Positions 26,669-34,603 are shown, counted from the first letter of the stretch. The stretch: DNA of 45,621 nt from Verrucomicrobiia bacterium (GCA_028687435.1 JAQUAF010000045.1:1-45621), one strand, 5' to 3'. Made by a program: numbers and translations. The notes: generated by a model from the letters alone, not told the origin.

Positions 26669-27249
26669 GATAAGAAAGGAGGGGTGTTATTGCAATTAAT
26701 CGCATTTCCATGAAACGGCAAGGATGCCGCATCGTTGTGCCAAGGGCGAAAAACTGAAGCGACAGATGCAGTCTAGCATTCAAACACGTGTTAGGCAAAT
26801 TTTAAATTCAATTTTCTTCAAATTTTCAACATTGTGGTTTCCCGATCCCCGTTTTTTGACGTCACCCCATGAGAGAGGGAATTCAACTGGTTTGGCGCCG
26901 GGCGCTTGATCCGCCGAAGTTCCGGCTAAGTACCCTGTTTCATAAATACGATAACGTATGGCTGAGAGGATGTTGGCGATTGGGCAAGGCAGGCGTGGAG
27001 TGGCAATCCCCGCGGGCTTGCCCTCCCACGCCTAACGCTGGCCATCGCCAAAAGCCTCCAGCCCGCTGCGGGTGGGGCGGCACAAGCTCCACGCTTTGTT
27101 GCGGCTGGGAGCCAAGCCCCATGAAGGGGATTGGCATCCCAGCCGCGCCGCGCGCAGACTCTTGTGGCGCTCCCACCATACATTATCGTATTTATGAAAC
27201 AGGGTACTAAGGCGGATCAAGCTGGCGCGAATGTTGCGGCTTGAGTTGA
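26669..27249. other. upstream region of symporter with MITE-like insertion
   Basis: This 581-bp gap has two parts. From 26669 to 26903 it is the AT-rich leader and promoter area of the minus-strand symporter gene, with a CACGTG palindrome (AACACGTGTT at 26783-26792). From 26904 to 27222 it holds the MITE-like element and its flanking hairpin arms. No protein gene was recognised. Confidence 0.6.
26930..27207. mobile_element. MITE-like element with 32-bp terminal inverted repeats
   Basis: A 278-bp element whose ends (GTACCCTGTTTCATAAATAC outward on both strands) are inverted repeats of 32 bp with one mismatch (left 26930-26961, right 27176-27207). TAA follows and precedes the ends as a 3-bp direct repeat, or CTAA as 4 bp. 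That is the target-site pattern of IS5-type elements. The inside has no ORF of transposase type, so it would need a transposase supplied from elsewhere. It contains AAGCTCCACGC-TTG, shared with the smaller element at 30567-30684. It is inserted in a 12-bp hairpin (26904-26915 against 27211-27222). Confidence 0.75.
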
Positions 27250-27822
27250 TCACCAATTTTCCCCGATCAACTCGAAATAGGCTTGGGGATGAGCGCAGGC
27301 CGGACATGCCTGGGGCGCGGCTTCGCCCTCGTGGGTGTAACCGCAATTCAGGCAGCGCCACACGACTTTCTGATCCCGTTTGAAAACGCGCCCGGCGGCG
27401 AGGTTTTCAGCCAGTTTCTGATACCGTTTCTGATGCTGTTTTTCAGCGACCGAGATGAACTCAAATACTTTGGCGACAATCTCAAAGCCTTCGCCGCGAG
27501 CCGTCTTGGCAAACTCCGGATACAGTTGCGTCCACTCGTGGCCTTCGCCGGCGGCGGCCGCCTTCAGGTTGTCCAGGGTGGAGCCGATCACTCCCGCCGG
27601 AAAGGAAGCGGTGATTTCCGCCTCTCCGCCTTGCAGGAAACTGAAAAACCGCTTGGCATGTTCCTTTTCTTGGTTTGCGGTTTCCTCGAAAATGGCAGCG
27701 ATTTGCATCAGTCCGTCCTTGCGTGCCTGGCCCGCGAAAAAGGTGTAACGGTTGCGCGCCTGCGATTCGCCCGCAAACGCTTTCATCAGGTTGACTTCTG
27801 TCCGGGTTCCTTTGAGTTGCAT
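27250..27822 (-). CDS. rubrerythrin
   Basis: A 190-residue non-haem iron protein that reduces hydrogen peroxide in the cytoplasm of anaerobes and microaerobes. The diiron ligands fit: Glu19, Glu52, His55, Glu93, Glu96, Glu127 and His130 in the four-helix bundle. The C-terminal rubredoxin domain has Cys157-x2-Cys160 and Cys173-x2-Cys176. The start at 27822 gives MQLKGTRTEVNL, the family's normal N-terminus, with AAAGGAA six bases upstream. A 15-bp sequence from codons 2-6 is duplicated just upstream of the start, and that copy contains the Shine-Dalgarno. Its presence suggests life with low or changing oxygen. Confidence 0.95.
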   Translation of the reverse strand: MQLKGTRTEVNLMKAFAGESQARNRYTFFAGQARKDGLMQIAAIFEETANQEKEHAKRFFSFLQGGEAEITASFPAGVIGSTLDNLKAAAAGEGHEWTQLYPEFAKTARGEGFEIVAKVFEFISVAEKQHQKRYQKLAENLAAGRVFKRDQKVVWRCLNCGYTHEGEAAPQACPACAHPQAYFELIGENW

Positions 27823-28098
27823 GGGGTTCCTTTGAGTTGTATTTTGGCCTTTTGGGCGGATGTTCGGAATGCCGGATGCGAAACGTATCATGAGGTTTGT
27901 AATTTTTCCAGCATAAGTGGTTTTTGGAATGCTAAAATCCGTTTTGAGCCCCGGGTTTTGAAGGCGCGAAGTGGAATCGGGCGGTGACTCAAAAAAACGG
28001 CGCCGGCAAAAAGGGAAAATGCCTTTCATTGGCGGATGATTTATTTCCAAGTGGCGCTGGTTGACAACCAACCCGGTTCGGATTAGGTTTCGCAACTT
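27823..28098. promoter_or_regulatory. divergent control region of rubrerythrin and the metal efflux operon
   Basis: A 276-bp gap between the minus-strand rubrerythrin gene and the plus-strand efflux operon. On the plus strand, TTGACA at 28061-28066 and TAGGTT at 28084-28089, 17 bp apart, form a sigma-70-type promoter. The first start codon of the operon is 10 bp after this -10 box. The -35 box lies within GGTTGACAACC, a small palindrome that could bind a regulator. Confidence 0.5.
28061..28089 (+). promoter_or_regulatory. predicted sigma-70 promoter of the RND efflux operon
   Basis: It has a perfect TTGACA -35 box, a 17-bp spacer and TAGGTT as the -10 box. Transcription would begin a few bases before or at the ATG at 28099, giving an almost leaderless transcript. 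Confidence 0.45.
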
Positions 28099-28371
28099 AT
28101 GCGTTTGGCGGGATTCTTTTTTGCCTTGGTTTTGGCCGTTGTTCTGGCGGCGCCCACGGTGCATTGTCCGGATGAGGACTCCTGCTGTGCGGATGCGAAG
28201 GACGCCGGATGTCTTACGTGTCTGGTCTGCGCCGTAAGCCTGGCTTTTCCGGAGCCGGTTTCCGATGTCAGCGATCCTTCGTTTATTCCCGCCGCGTTTC
28301 CCCCGATTGTCGAGGGGTTTGCCGTGTCTCCGGTGGTTTCCAAGCCGTTTCAGCCGCCGCGTTTTTCCTGA
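28099..28371 (+). CDS. small Cys-rich exported protein
   Basis: A 90-residue protein with a signal peptide (MRLAGFFFALVLAVVLAAPT) and then a dense cysteine patch (HCPDEDSCCADAKDAGCLTCLVC, six Cys and one His within about 25 residues). The rest is rich in Pro, Ser and Val with no clear fold. It starts 10 bp after a predicted -10 box and shows no Shine-Dalgarno, so it may be leaderless. It is the first gene of the metal-efflux operon, which suggests binding of metal (for example Cu, Ag or Zn) in the periplasm, but this is inferred from context. No known family was recognised. Confidence 0.65.
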   Translation: MRLAGFFFALVLAVVLAAPTVHCPDEDSCCADAKDAGCLTCLVCAVSLAFPEPVSDVSDPSFIPAAFPPIVEGFAVSPVVSKPFQPPRFS

Positions 28372-28396
28372 GTTGGCCTTTCTTTGCCGTCCTAGC

Positions 28397-28433
28397 CTGG
28401 TTTGAAAACCAGCGGTGGGACGCCGCTGCCACT
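28397..28433. repeat. intergenic hairpin repeat (second copy)
   Basis: The sequence CTGGTTTGAAAACCAG followed by GGGACGCCGCTGCCACT is a close relative of the repeat at 18021-18057 (CTGGTCTTCAAACCAG, then GGGACGGCTCTGCCACT). Each copy has two small hairpins. Immediately downstream (28437-28468) is a GC-rich hairpin-like stretch (GTCTCG/CGAGAC). It lies between the small Cys-rich gene and the outer-membrane channel gene, inside the operon. Confidence 0.55.
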
Positions 28434-28506
28434 CCATTTCGTCTCGCAGGCGGGCGAGACGCCCGCTCCCGCACCGCCCCATCAGAACGGAACGGCGAGT
28501 TTGCAC

Positions 28507-29799
28507 ATGATTACAATGAAAAATTTTTATTTGATTCTGATTCAATTGCTTTTGACGGTCTGCGCCTGGGCGCAGGCGCCGGTGAAATCCCTTTCCGTCG
28601 AGCAACTGGTGGGCGAATCTTTGCGGGACAATCCCGATTTGAAGGCGGCCCAGGCTGTGGTAGGCACGGCCAAAGGCGACCGCCGGGCGGCCGGCCAGTG
28701 GCGAAACCCCGAAGTGACCGTGCAATATGGCGAGAAGCGGGTGGCGGATCGGAGCACCGGAGAACTCGCCGGCAAGGGTGGCGCCCAGATGTTCAGCTTC
28801 AGCCAGACCTTTGAGTTTCCGGGCAAAGCCAGTTTGCGCAAGGCGATTGCGGATCACGATGTACGATTGGCCGGGCTGGCGCTGGACCAGTTGCGGTTTG
28901 AAATTGCGGCCGAGGCGCGTCTCCTGACGGTTCGCTGGCTGACCTTCGAGCAGGAGGCGCGCGCCTCGCGCGAGGTGGCGGATCGGAGCGAGGCGCTCGT
29001 TCAAATGCTCGGGAAACGCATGGCGGCCGGCGTTCAATTTCTGCTGGACCAGCGCATTGTGGAGGCGAGTCTGGTGAACATCCTTGCCCGCGCGCGGGAA
29101 GCCGAGGAGGCGCGTGAAACGGCCCGGATCGCGCTCAATATTCTGCGGGGACGGCGACCGGACGAGGCATTGGAAGTTGCGATGACCCTGCATCCGTCCG
29201 GAATGAATGCCGGATGGGAGATGCTCTGGCGGCAGGCGTCCGATGCCAACCTGGCGCTTCGTTCGGGAGACGAGGCGATCGGCAAGGCCCGGCAGGAGCT
29301 TTCCCGGGCCCGGATCGAAGCGGCGCCGGACTTTACGATCAGCCCCTTTTACAGCGAGGAAAGGGCGGTTGACCGCGAGCGGGTGCTGGGTGTCGGAGTA
29401 TCGCTGCCCCTGCCGTTTTGGGACTCGGGCCGCGGACGAACCGATGCCGCGCGCGAGAGCCTGGCTCGCGCCCAGGCGGAACGGGTTCGCGCGGTCCGGG
29501 ATGTCCAGCAACGCCTGGCCGGGGAACTGGGCGCGTGGCGGCTGGCATTGGGGCAACTGGAGAAGACTCCGTTGGAAATGCTGACGCGGCTTCGCGAAAG
29601 CGCCGATTTGGCCGACCGTCAGTACCGGCTTGGGACAGTGGAAGTCCCCACCTATATCGAGATGCAGGATCAATACATGGAAGCGACGGCCGGTTTGCTG
29701 GGGGCGATACGGGATGCCCAGGAGCATCGCTTGAACATTCAACTTCTTACGGCGGATCCATCGCTTCTGCCGCCGCAAACCGCCGGAGACAAACCATGA
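28507..29799 (+). CDS. TolC-family outer-membrane efflux protein (CusC/CzcC-like)
   Basis: A 430-residue protein with a signal peptide (MITMKNFYLILIQLLLTVCAW, cleavage after AWAQ). It has the internal duplication of TolC proteins: two long alpha-helical halves. The halves include NPDLKAAQAVVGTAKGDRR and EARLLTVRWLTFEQEARASRE in the first, and DAARESLARAQAERVRAVRD in the second. Two beta-strand stretches (NPEVTVQYGEK and DFTISPFYSEER) form the channel. The gene ends in a 4-bp overlap (ATGA) with the adaptor gene. As a trimer it would be the outer-membrane exit of the RND pump. The family match is good. The metal exported cannot be read from this protein. Confidence 0.9.
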   Translation: MITMKNFYLILIQLLLTVCAWAQAPVKSLSVEQLVGESLRDNPDLKAAQAVVGTAKGDRRAAGQWRNPEVTVQYGEKRVADRSTGELAGKGGAQMFSFSQTFEFPGKASLRKAIADHDVRLAGLALDQLRFEIAAEARLLTVRWLTFEQEARASREVADRSEALVQMLGKRMAAGVQFLLDQRIVEASLVNILARAREAEEARETARIALNILRGRRPDEALEVAMTLHPSGMNAGWEMLWRQASDANLALRSGDEAIGKARQELSRARIEAAPDFTISPFYSEERAVDRERVLGVGVSLPLPFWDSGRGRTDAARESLARAQAERVRAVRDVQQRLAGELGAWRLALGQLEKTPLEMLTRLRESADLADRQYRLGTVEVPTYIEMQDQYMEATAGLLGAIRDAQEHRLNIQLLTADPSLLPPQTAGDKP

Positions 29800-30554
29800 G
29801 CATTTTGCGACCAATCATCGCGCTGGGACTGGTGTTGCTGCTGTCATCCTGCGGACGGACGTCGGCGCCCCAGGGCCACCGCCATTCGGAGAGTGAGGAG
29901 ATTTACCATGCAGGCAAGGGGCTTCAGCTTTCAAAGGCGCTCAAAGACAGGCTGGGGATCGAAATGACCGAGGTGGAGGAACGGACCATCGGCACAACCG
30001 TCACCGCAACCGCGCAGGTTTACCGGGGCGCCGCCGAACCGGGTTCTCGCGATGGAACGTATCGGACCGGATTCGCGTATGCGTCGGCAACCGTTCCCAT
30101 CGATGAGATCCAAGGCTTGAAAGACGGGCAGGCCGTCACGATTCGCTCCCACGCGGCATCCGCCGTCCCTCAAGAGGCCCGCATTCATCGTCTGGACGAT
30201 GCGTTGCGGAAAACCATGGGATCGGCGGAAGTGTTGCTGGCCATTCCGGATGCGGAAAAGCGATTGACCGTCGGTTCCTTTTTGATGGCGGAGTTTAGTC
30301 GCCCCGGAGGAGCGGCGGTCATTGTTGTGCCGCGCTCGGCGCTCTTGCGTCCGGTGGGCGGCCCATGCGTCTATGTCCAAAACAGCCAGAACCTTTTGCG
30401 CACCGCGGTGAAAACGGGGACCGGGGATGCGCAATGGGTGGAGATCCGCGACGGATTGCTGCCGGGTGATGTGGTGGTTTCGCGCGGCGCCCATGAGTTG
30501 TGGCTCATCGAACTGCGGGCCACGCAGGGCGGCGGCGGCTGCGGCTGCCAATGA
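29796..30554 (+). CDS. short periplasmic adaptor-like lipoprotein (CusB/CzcB-related, no hairpin)
   Basis: A 252-residue protein whose lipobox (LLLSSC) makes it a probable lipoprotein. It carries the beta-barrel and membrane-proximal parts of RND adaptors: ASATVPIDEIQGLKDGQAVTI, VIVVPRSALLRPVGGPCVYVQ and RDGLLPGDVVVSRGAHEL. The lipoyl domain and the long alpha-helical hairpin that normally reach the outer-membrane channel are missing. There is only a short stretch from TVTATAQV to the barrel. CusB and CzcB are around 400 residues or longer. The C-terminus ends GGGGCGCQ, possibly metal binding, and a His-rich HRHSESEEIYH follows the lipobox. The operon position between channel and pump genes supports an adaptor role. 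Confidence 0.75.
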   Translation: MSILRPIIALGLVLLLSSCGRTSAPQGHRHSESEEIYHAGKGLQLSKALKDRLGIEMTEVEERTIGTTVTATAQVYRGAAEPGSRDGTYRTGFAYASATVPIDEIQGLKDGQAVTIRSHAASAVPQEARIHRLDDALRKTMGSAEVLLAIPDAEKRLTVGSFLMAEFSRPGGAAVIVVPRSALLRPVGGPCVYVQNSQNLLRTAVKTGTGDAQWVEIRDGLLPGDVVVSRGAHELWLIELRATQGGGGCGCQ

Positions 30555-30566
30555 TTTTTAAACCCC

Positions 30567-30684
30567 GGAGGCTCTTGCAAAACTACGATGCTTGGCGCGA
30601 TAAAACACTTTGGCCAAGCTCCACGCCTTGCCAGCGAAAAATATCCGTCGCAACGCCAAGTATCGTAGTTTGGCAAGTGCCTCC
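30567..30684. mobile_element. hairpin MITE-like element inside the efflux operon
   Basis: A 118-bp inverted-repeat element. The left arm (30567-30597) and right arm (30654-30684) are 31-bp reverse complements with three mismatches. The left arm begins GGAGGCTCTTGC and contains AACTACGAT. The ends resemble those of the 278-bp element at 26930-27207 (shared pattern CT-N-TT-N-CA-N-AA-N-TACGAT), and both contain AAGCTCCACGC-TTG in the interior. No ORF and no clear target duplication were seen. It separates the adaptor gene from the next gene and in RNA would form a long hairpin just upstream of its ribosome binding site. Confidence 0.7.
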
Positions 30685-30707
30685 CCAACCTCAACCATGG
30701 AGACATC

Positions 30708-31166
30708 ATGAAAACGACATCACACCTGAAACACATTCTCGGCGCGGCCCTGCTGGCTGTTCCACTGGCGCTTATCGCCGCAGATCAACCAAACCCCGCG
30801 AAAGACAAGGCGCCGCATGGCGGTCGTCTGATGGGTGGTACGGCTGTGCGCGCGGAGTTTCTTGTCAAGGCGGATCAGACCGTGGAGGTCTATCTGTACG
30901 ATCAGCAACTTAAACCGGTTGCGCCGGCGGACCAGACCGTGACCCTGATTTTGCAGGGGAAAGACGGGGCGAAGACGAAGGTTGAATTCAACAAGGGCGC
31001 CGGAGCGTTTGTCTCGAAAAGCCCGGTGACCATTCCCGAAGGCGCCAAAGCCATCCTTGCCGTCAAGGCGGGTGGCAAACCCGAAAACTTCCGCTTCGAC
31101 CTGATCATGAGCCCCTGCAAGGGATGCAAGAAACCCGAGTACGCCTGTGATTGCGAAGGGTGCTGA
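30708..31166 (+). CDS. exported Cys-rich protein of the metal efflux operon
   Basis: A 152-residue protein with a signal peptide (MKTTSHLKHILGAALLAVPLALIA). The middle (PHGGRLMGGTAVRAEFLVKADQTVEVYLYD) resembles a small beta domain sometimes fused to CusB-type adaptors or found next to them. The C-terminus has cysteine pairs (CKGCKKPEYACDCEGC) that could bind metal. The ribosome site GGAGA lies nine bases upstream of the ATG at 30708, after the hairpin element. It sits between adaptor and pump genes, where a periplasmic metal carrier like CusF could be expected, but it is not CusF-like in sequence. Its role as a metal chaperone is inference. Confidence 0.7.
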   Translation: MKTTSHLKHILGAALLAVPLALIAADQPNPAKDKAPHGGRLMGGTAVRAEFLVKADQTVEVYLYDQQLKPVAPADQTVTLILQGKDGAKTKVEFNKGAGAFVSKSPVTIPEGAKAILAVKAGGKPENFRFDLIMSPCKGCKKPEYACDCEGC

Positions 31167-31168
31167 GC

Positions 31169-34100
31169 ATGATTAATCGAATTATCGGGATGGTTCTGGA
31201 ACGGCGCGTGTTCGTGCTGACGGCCACGGCCGCGTTGGTTGTGGCGGGAATGTGGGCGTTCATGAGGCTGCCCATCGATGCGGTGCCGGACATCACCAAC
31301 GTTCAGGTCCAGATCAACACGCGGGCGGAAGGTCTGGCGCCGGAAGAAGTCGAGCACCTGGTTACCCTGCCCATCGAACTGGAGATGGGCGGCATCCCGG
31401 GGTTGTTGGAGACGCGTTCCGGCTCCCGGGTGGGGCTGTCGCAGATCACGCTGACCTTCCATGAGGGAACGGACATCTTCCGGGCGCGTCAATTGGTGGC
31501 CGAACGGTTGCCGGCGGCCAGGGAGCGGTTGCCGGAAAACATGTCGCCGACGCTGGCGCCGATCATCACCGGCCTCGGTGAAATATACTATTACTCATTG
31601 GACTATGCCCCGGATGCGTCGAACAAACCGTCCGACCGCGTGGCCCAGCTTCTGGAACTGCGGAGCATTCAGGATTATCTGATCAAGCCGCAGTTGCGGA
31701 CGGTGACGGGCGTCACGGAAGTCAACAGCAGCGGCGGCTACGAACGCCAGATCCAGGTGTTGGCCGACCCGGAGAAGCTGCGGATGATGGGGATCACCTT
31801 CAAGGAACTGGCGGCAATCATCGGAGAAAACACCGAGAATGCGCCCGGGAATGTGGTGGAGCGCGAAGGGCAACAGGTGATCATCCGTTCCATGGGCCGG
31901 TTGAATACGCCGGAGCAGATCGCGGCGATCCCGTTGAAATTTCGCGCGGATGGTCGGCCGCTGCTGGTCGGGGATGTGGCGGTGGTCAAACTCGGGGCGG
32001 CCCTGCGGAGCAACGCCGCCTCGCGCAACGGGAAGGAAGTGGTGATTGGTTCGGCGCTCATGCTGGCCGGCGAAAACAGCCGCGCGGTTGCCCTTGCCGT
32101 ACACGAGAAAATCAAGGAAATCCGGACCAAATTGCCGCCAGGCATCCAACTGACCACGGAATATAACCGGAGCGACCTGGTGCATAGCACGATCGCGACG
32201 GTTGCGTCCAACCTGTTCGAGGGAGGGATCCTGGTCATTGCGGTTCTTTTCGGGATGCTGGGCAACTGGCGGGCCGCCCTGATCGTCGCGGCCGCCATCC
32301 CCCTCTCGATGTTGTTTGCTTTCACGGGCATGGTTGAATGGAATGTGTCTGGCAACTTGATGAGTCTTGGCGCCATCGATTTTGGCCTCATTGTGGATGG
32401 CGCGGTGGTGATTACCGAGTGCGTGGCGCGGCGGCTGGGCGAACAGCGGATTGCTCTGGGGCGGACGCTCTTCCCGGGTGAGCGCATGCGGACGGTGCTG
32501 GGCGCGTGCCAGGAGGTGGGCCGCCCGATGGTTTTTGGCCTGACGATCATCACCATGGTCTATCTGCCGATTCTCGCGCTGACGGGAACCGAGGGGAAAA
32601 CGTTCCGGCCGATGGCGTTGACCGTGATCTTTGCCTTGAGTGGGGCATTGGTTCTCACCCTGACGCTTATTCCCGTGCTATGTTCTTTCTGGCTTGATGG
32701 CGAGGCGCATGGGAGGCGGGCCACGCTGTTTGCGCGCATCCAGGCGCGGTATCGACGGCTGCTTGAATGGAGTCTCCGGCATGCCCGGACGGTGGTTGCC
32801 GCGTCACTGGCTCTCTTCGCGGCGGGGATCTGGATTTATTCCCGGCTGGGGGCGGAGTTCATTCCGCAACTGGACGAGGGGTCTTTTGCGGGCATGCTCA
32901 TGCGCGCGCCGAGTGTCGGGTTGAATGCCTCGCTGGCGAAGCAGCAGGAGAGCGAACGGCTGTTGCTGGCGGAGATTCCGGAAATCAAGGCCGTCTTTTC
33001 GCTGGTCGGCACCACCGATGTGGCCACCTGTCTGACGGGGGTGAACAATGCGGATACGTATATCATGCTGAAGTCCCCGTCCGAGTGGACGGACCGCAGC
33101 CGGCGTCCGCGCCGCAAGGCCGAACTGGCGGACGCGATCAAGTCCCTGCTTGCCGAAAGGATTCCCTCGCAGACGGTGATGCTTTCCCAGCCGGTAAAAA
33201 TGCGGTTCGACGAACTTCTCGAAGGTTCGCGCGCCGATCTTGCCGTGAAAATCTTTGGTGTGGAGCACGACGAGCTTGAGAGGCTTGCCATCAAGGTTCG
33301 CGGGGTGGTGGAGAAGATTCGCGGGGCGGCGGATGTCGAGCACGACGCCATCGGACAGACGCCGATGTTGGACATTGTGCCGGATCATGAGGCTGCGGCG
33401 CGTTACGGCGTGCATGCCGCCGAAATCCATGATCTGGTCGGGACCGCCATGGCCGGGCGCACAGCGGGCTTTGCGGTGGAGAACAATCGCCGGGTTGACA
33501 TCGTGGTGCGCCTGCCGGACGACCGCCGGGATGATCTTGAGGCGTACGGCCAATTGCCGATCCGGACCCACCATGGGGGGCTTATCACCCTTGGGCAGGT
33601 GGCCCATCTGAGGGCGCAGGATCGTCCGGTGGCCATCGGCCACGAGGCCGGCCAGCGGCTGGCGGTGATTCTGGTGAATCTTCGCGGACGGGATGTGGAG
33701 AGTTTTGTTCACGAGGCGGAGGCGCGGATTCGGGCCGAAGTTCCGATGCCGCAGGGTTATTCCATCGAGTGGGGCGGGCAGTACCAGAATCTGCGGGAGG
33801 CGCGGCTTCGGCTCATGGTGGTGGTGCCGATTGCCATGGTCATGATTTACATCCTGATTCTTGGCGCGCTTGGAAGCGCGCATCAGGCGCTGCTGGTTCT
33901 GACCGGCATTCCCCTGGCGGTGACCGGCGGCATTTTTTCGATGGCCCTGCGCGGCCTGCCGTTCAGCATTTCCGCCGCGGTGGGTTTCATCGCCTTGAGC
34001 GGCGTGGCGGTGTTGAACGGACTGGTGCTGATCACCTGCTTCAACCAGCTCCGGGAACAGGGGCGTTCGTTGGACGAATCCATTCGGGAGGGGGCGCTCA

Positions 34101-34321
34101 TCCGTCTGCGTCCCGTGCTCATGACCGCGATGGTGGCCAGCCTGGGATTTATTCCGATGGCGATCGCGACGGGCGCGGGCGCCGAGGTGCAAAGACCGCT
34201 GGCGACTGTGGTGATCGGGGGAATCCTTTCCTCGACCTTCCTGACTTTGGTTCTGCTTCCGATCCTTTACCGGAAATGGGAGCGTTTTTTTGAGCGGGGC
34301 CGGAATCGCGGGTTAATTTAA
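31169..34321 (+). CDS. heavy-metal efflux RND transporter (CzcA/CusA-like)
   Basis: A 1050-residue inner-membrane proton/metal antiporter of the HME-RND group. It has the standard 12-helix RND plan. The first helix is followed by FMRLPIDAVPDITNVQVQIN, and the fourth helix carries GAIDFGLIVDGAVVITE with the conserved Asp residues of the proton path. Central loops contain QLDEGSFAGMLMRAP and the family motif PVKMRFDELLEGSRADLAV, close to CzcA. A Met-rich CusA-type relay was not evident, so a divalent cation such as Zn, Co or Ni is a little more likely than Cu or Ag. This is a weak inference. The start at 31169 is supported by the position 3 bp after the upstream stop. Confidence 0.94.
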   Translation: MINRIIGMVLERRVFVLTATAALVVAGMWAFMRLPIDAVPDITNVQVQINTRAEGLAPEEVEHLVTLPIELEMGGIPGLLETRSGSRVGLSQITLTFHEGTDIFRARQLVAERLPAARERLPENMSPTLAPIITGLGEIYYYSLDYAPDASNKPSDRVAQLLELRSIQDYLIKPQLRTVTGVTEVNSSGGYERQIQVLADPEKLRMMGITFKELAAIIGENTENAPGNVVEREGQQVIIRSMGRLNTPEQIAAIPLKFRADGRPLLVGDVAVVKLGAALRSNAASRNGKEVVIGSALMLAGENSRAVALAVHEKIKEIRTKLPPGIQLTTEYNRSDLVHSTIATVASNLFEGGILVIAVLFGMLGNWRAALIVAAAIPLSMLFAFTGMVEWNVSGNLMSLGAIDFGLIVDGAVVITECVARRLGEQRIALGRTLFPGERMRTVLGACQEVGRPMVFGLTIITMVYLPILALTGTEGKTFRPMALTVIFALSGALVLTLTLIPVLCSFWLDGEAHGRRATLFARIQARYRRLLEWSLRHARTVVAASLALFAAGIWIYSRLGAEFIPQLDEGSFAGMLMRAPSVGLNASLAKQQESERLLLAEIPEIKAVFSLVGTTDVATCLTGVNNADTYIMLKSPSEWTDRSRRPRRKAELADAIKSLLAERIPSQTVMLSQPVKMRFDELLEGSRADLAVKIFGVEHDELERLAIKVRGVVEKIRGAADVEHDAIGQTPMLDIVPDHEAAARYGVHAAEIHDLVGTAMAGRTAGFAVENNRRVDIVVRLPDDRRDDLEAYGQLPIRTHHGGLITLGQVAHLRAQDRPVAIGHEAGQRLAVILVNLRGRDVESFVHEAEARIRAEVPMPQGYSIEWGGQYQNLREARLRLMVVVPIAMVMIYILILGALGSAHQALLVLTGIPLAVTGGIFSMALRGLPFSISAAVGFIALSGVAVLNGLVLITCFNQLREQGRSLDESIREGALIRLRPVLMTAMVASLGFIPMAIATGAGAEVQRPLATVVIGGILSSTFLTLVLLPILYRKWERFFERGRNRGLI

Positions 34322-34603
34322 TGTTGAGGAAATTCAATGTTTTCGGATGGAAATGAGATTTCGACCGTCTCTGGATTCCCGCATCCGCGGGAATGACGGA
34401 GGGGAGCATGCCCATTTCGCCATTGTCATTTCCGCGAAAGCGGGAATCCAGTTGGCTCTGTGTCGAGCATTGATCATCGAGCGCTTGTCTCGCCGTAGTT
34501 CCGCTGAGGCGGGACGAAGGCGGATCGAGCAGTTGCCGGGCCTTGGGCCCGGCCTAATTTAATTGTCGCGAAAATGGGGATGGGAGGTTAGGCTTTCCGG
34601 GCC
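34322..34603. repeat. intergenic repeats after the RND gene
   Basis: The 282-bp gap has no gene. At 34371-34397 and 34425-34451 are two copies of a motif in opposite orientation (CTGGATTCCCGC outward), each internally palindromic like ATTCCCN8GGGAAT. At 34535-34553 an 8-bp stem GCCGGGCC/GGCCCGGC with loop TTG is followed by CTAATTT, a weak terminator candidate for the efflux operon. Between them, TGTCTCGCCG and CGAAGGCGGA also occur near 4590-4620. Confidence 0.6.

Noticed and set aside
27823..29814. Minus-strand frame continuing upstream of rubrerythrin for 664 more codons
   Set aside because: It runs antisense to the TolC-type gene and through a promoter gap. Rubrerythrin has a normal N-terminus and ribosome site at 27822.
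34535..34560. Rho-independent terminator after the RND pump
   Set aside because: The GC stem is good but only a short TAATTT follows and it lies in repeat DNA, so it is noted in the gap entry and not called separately.
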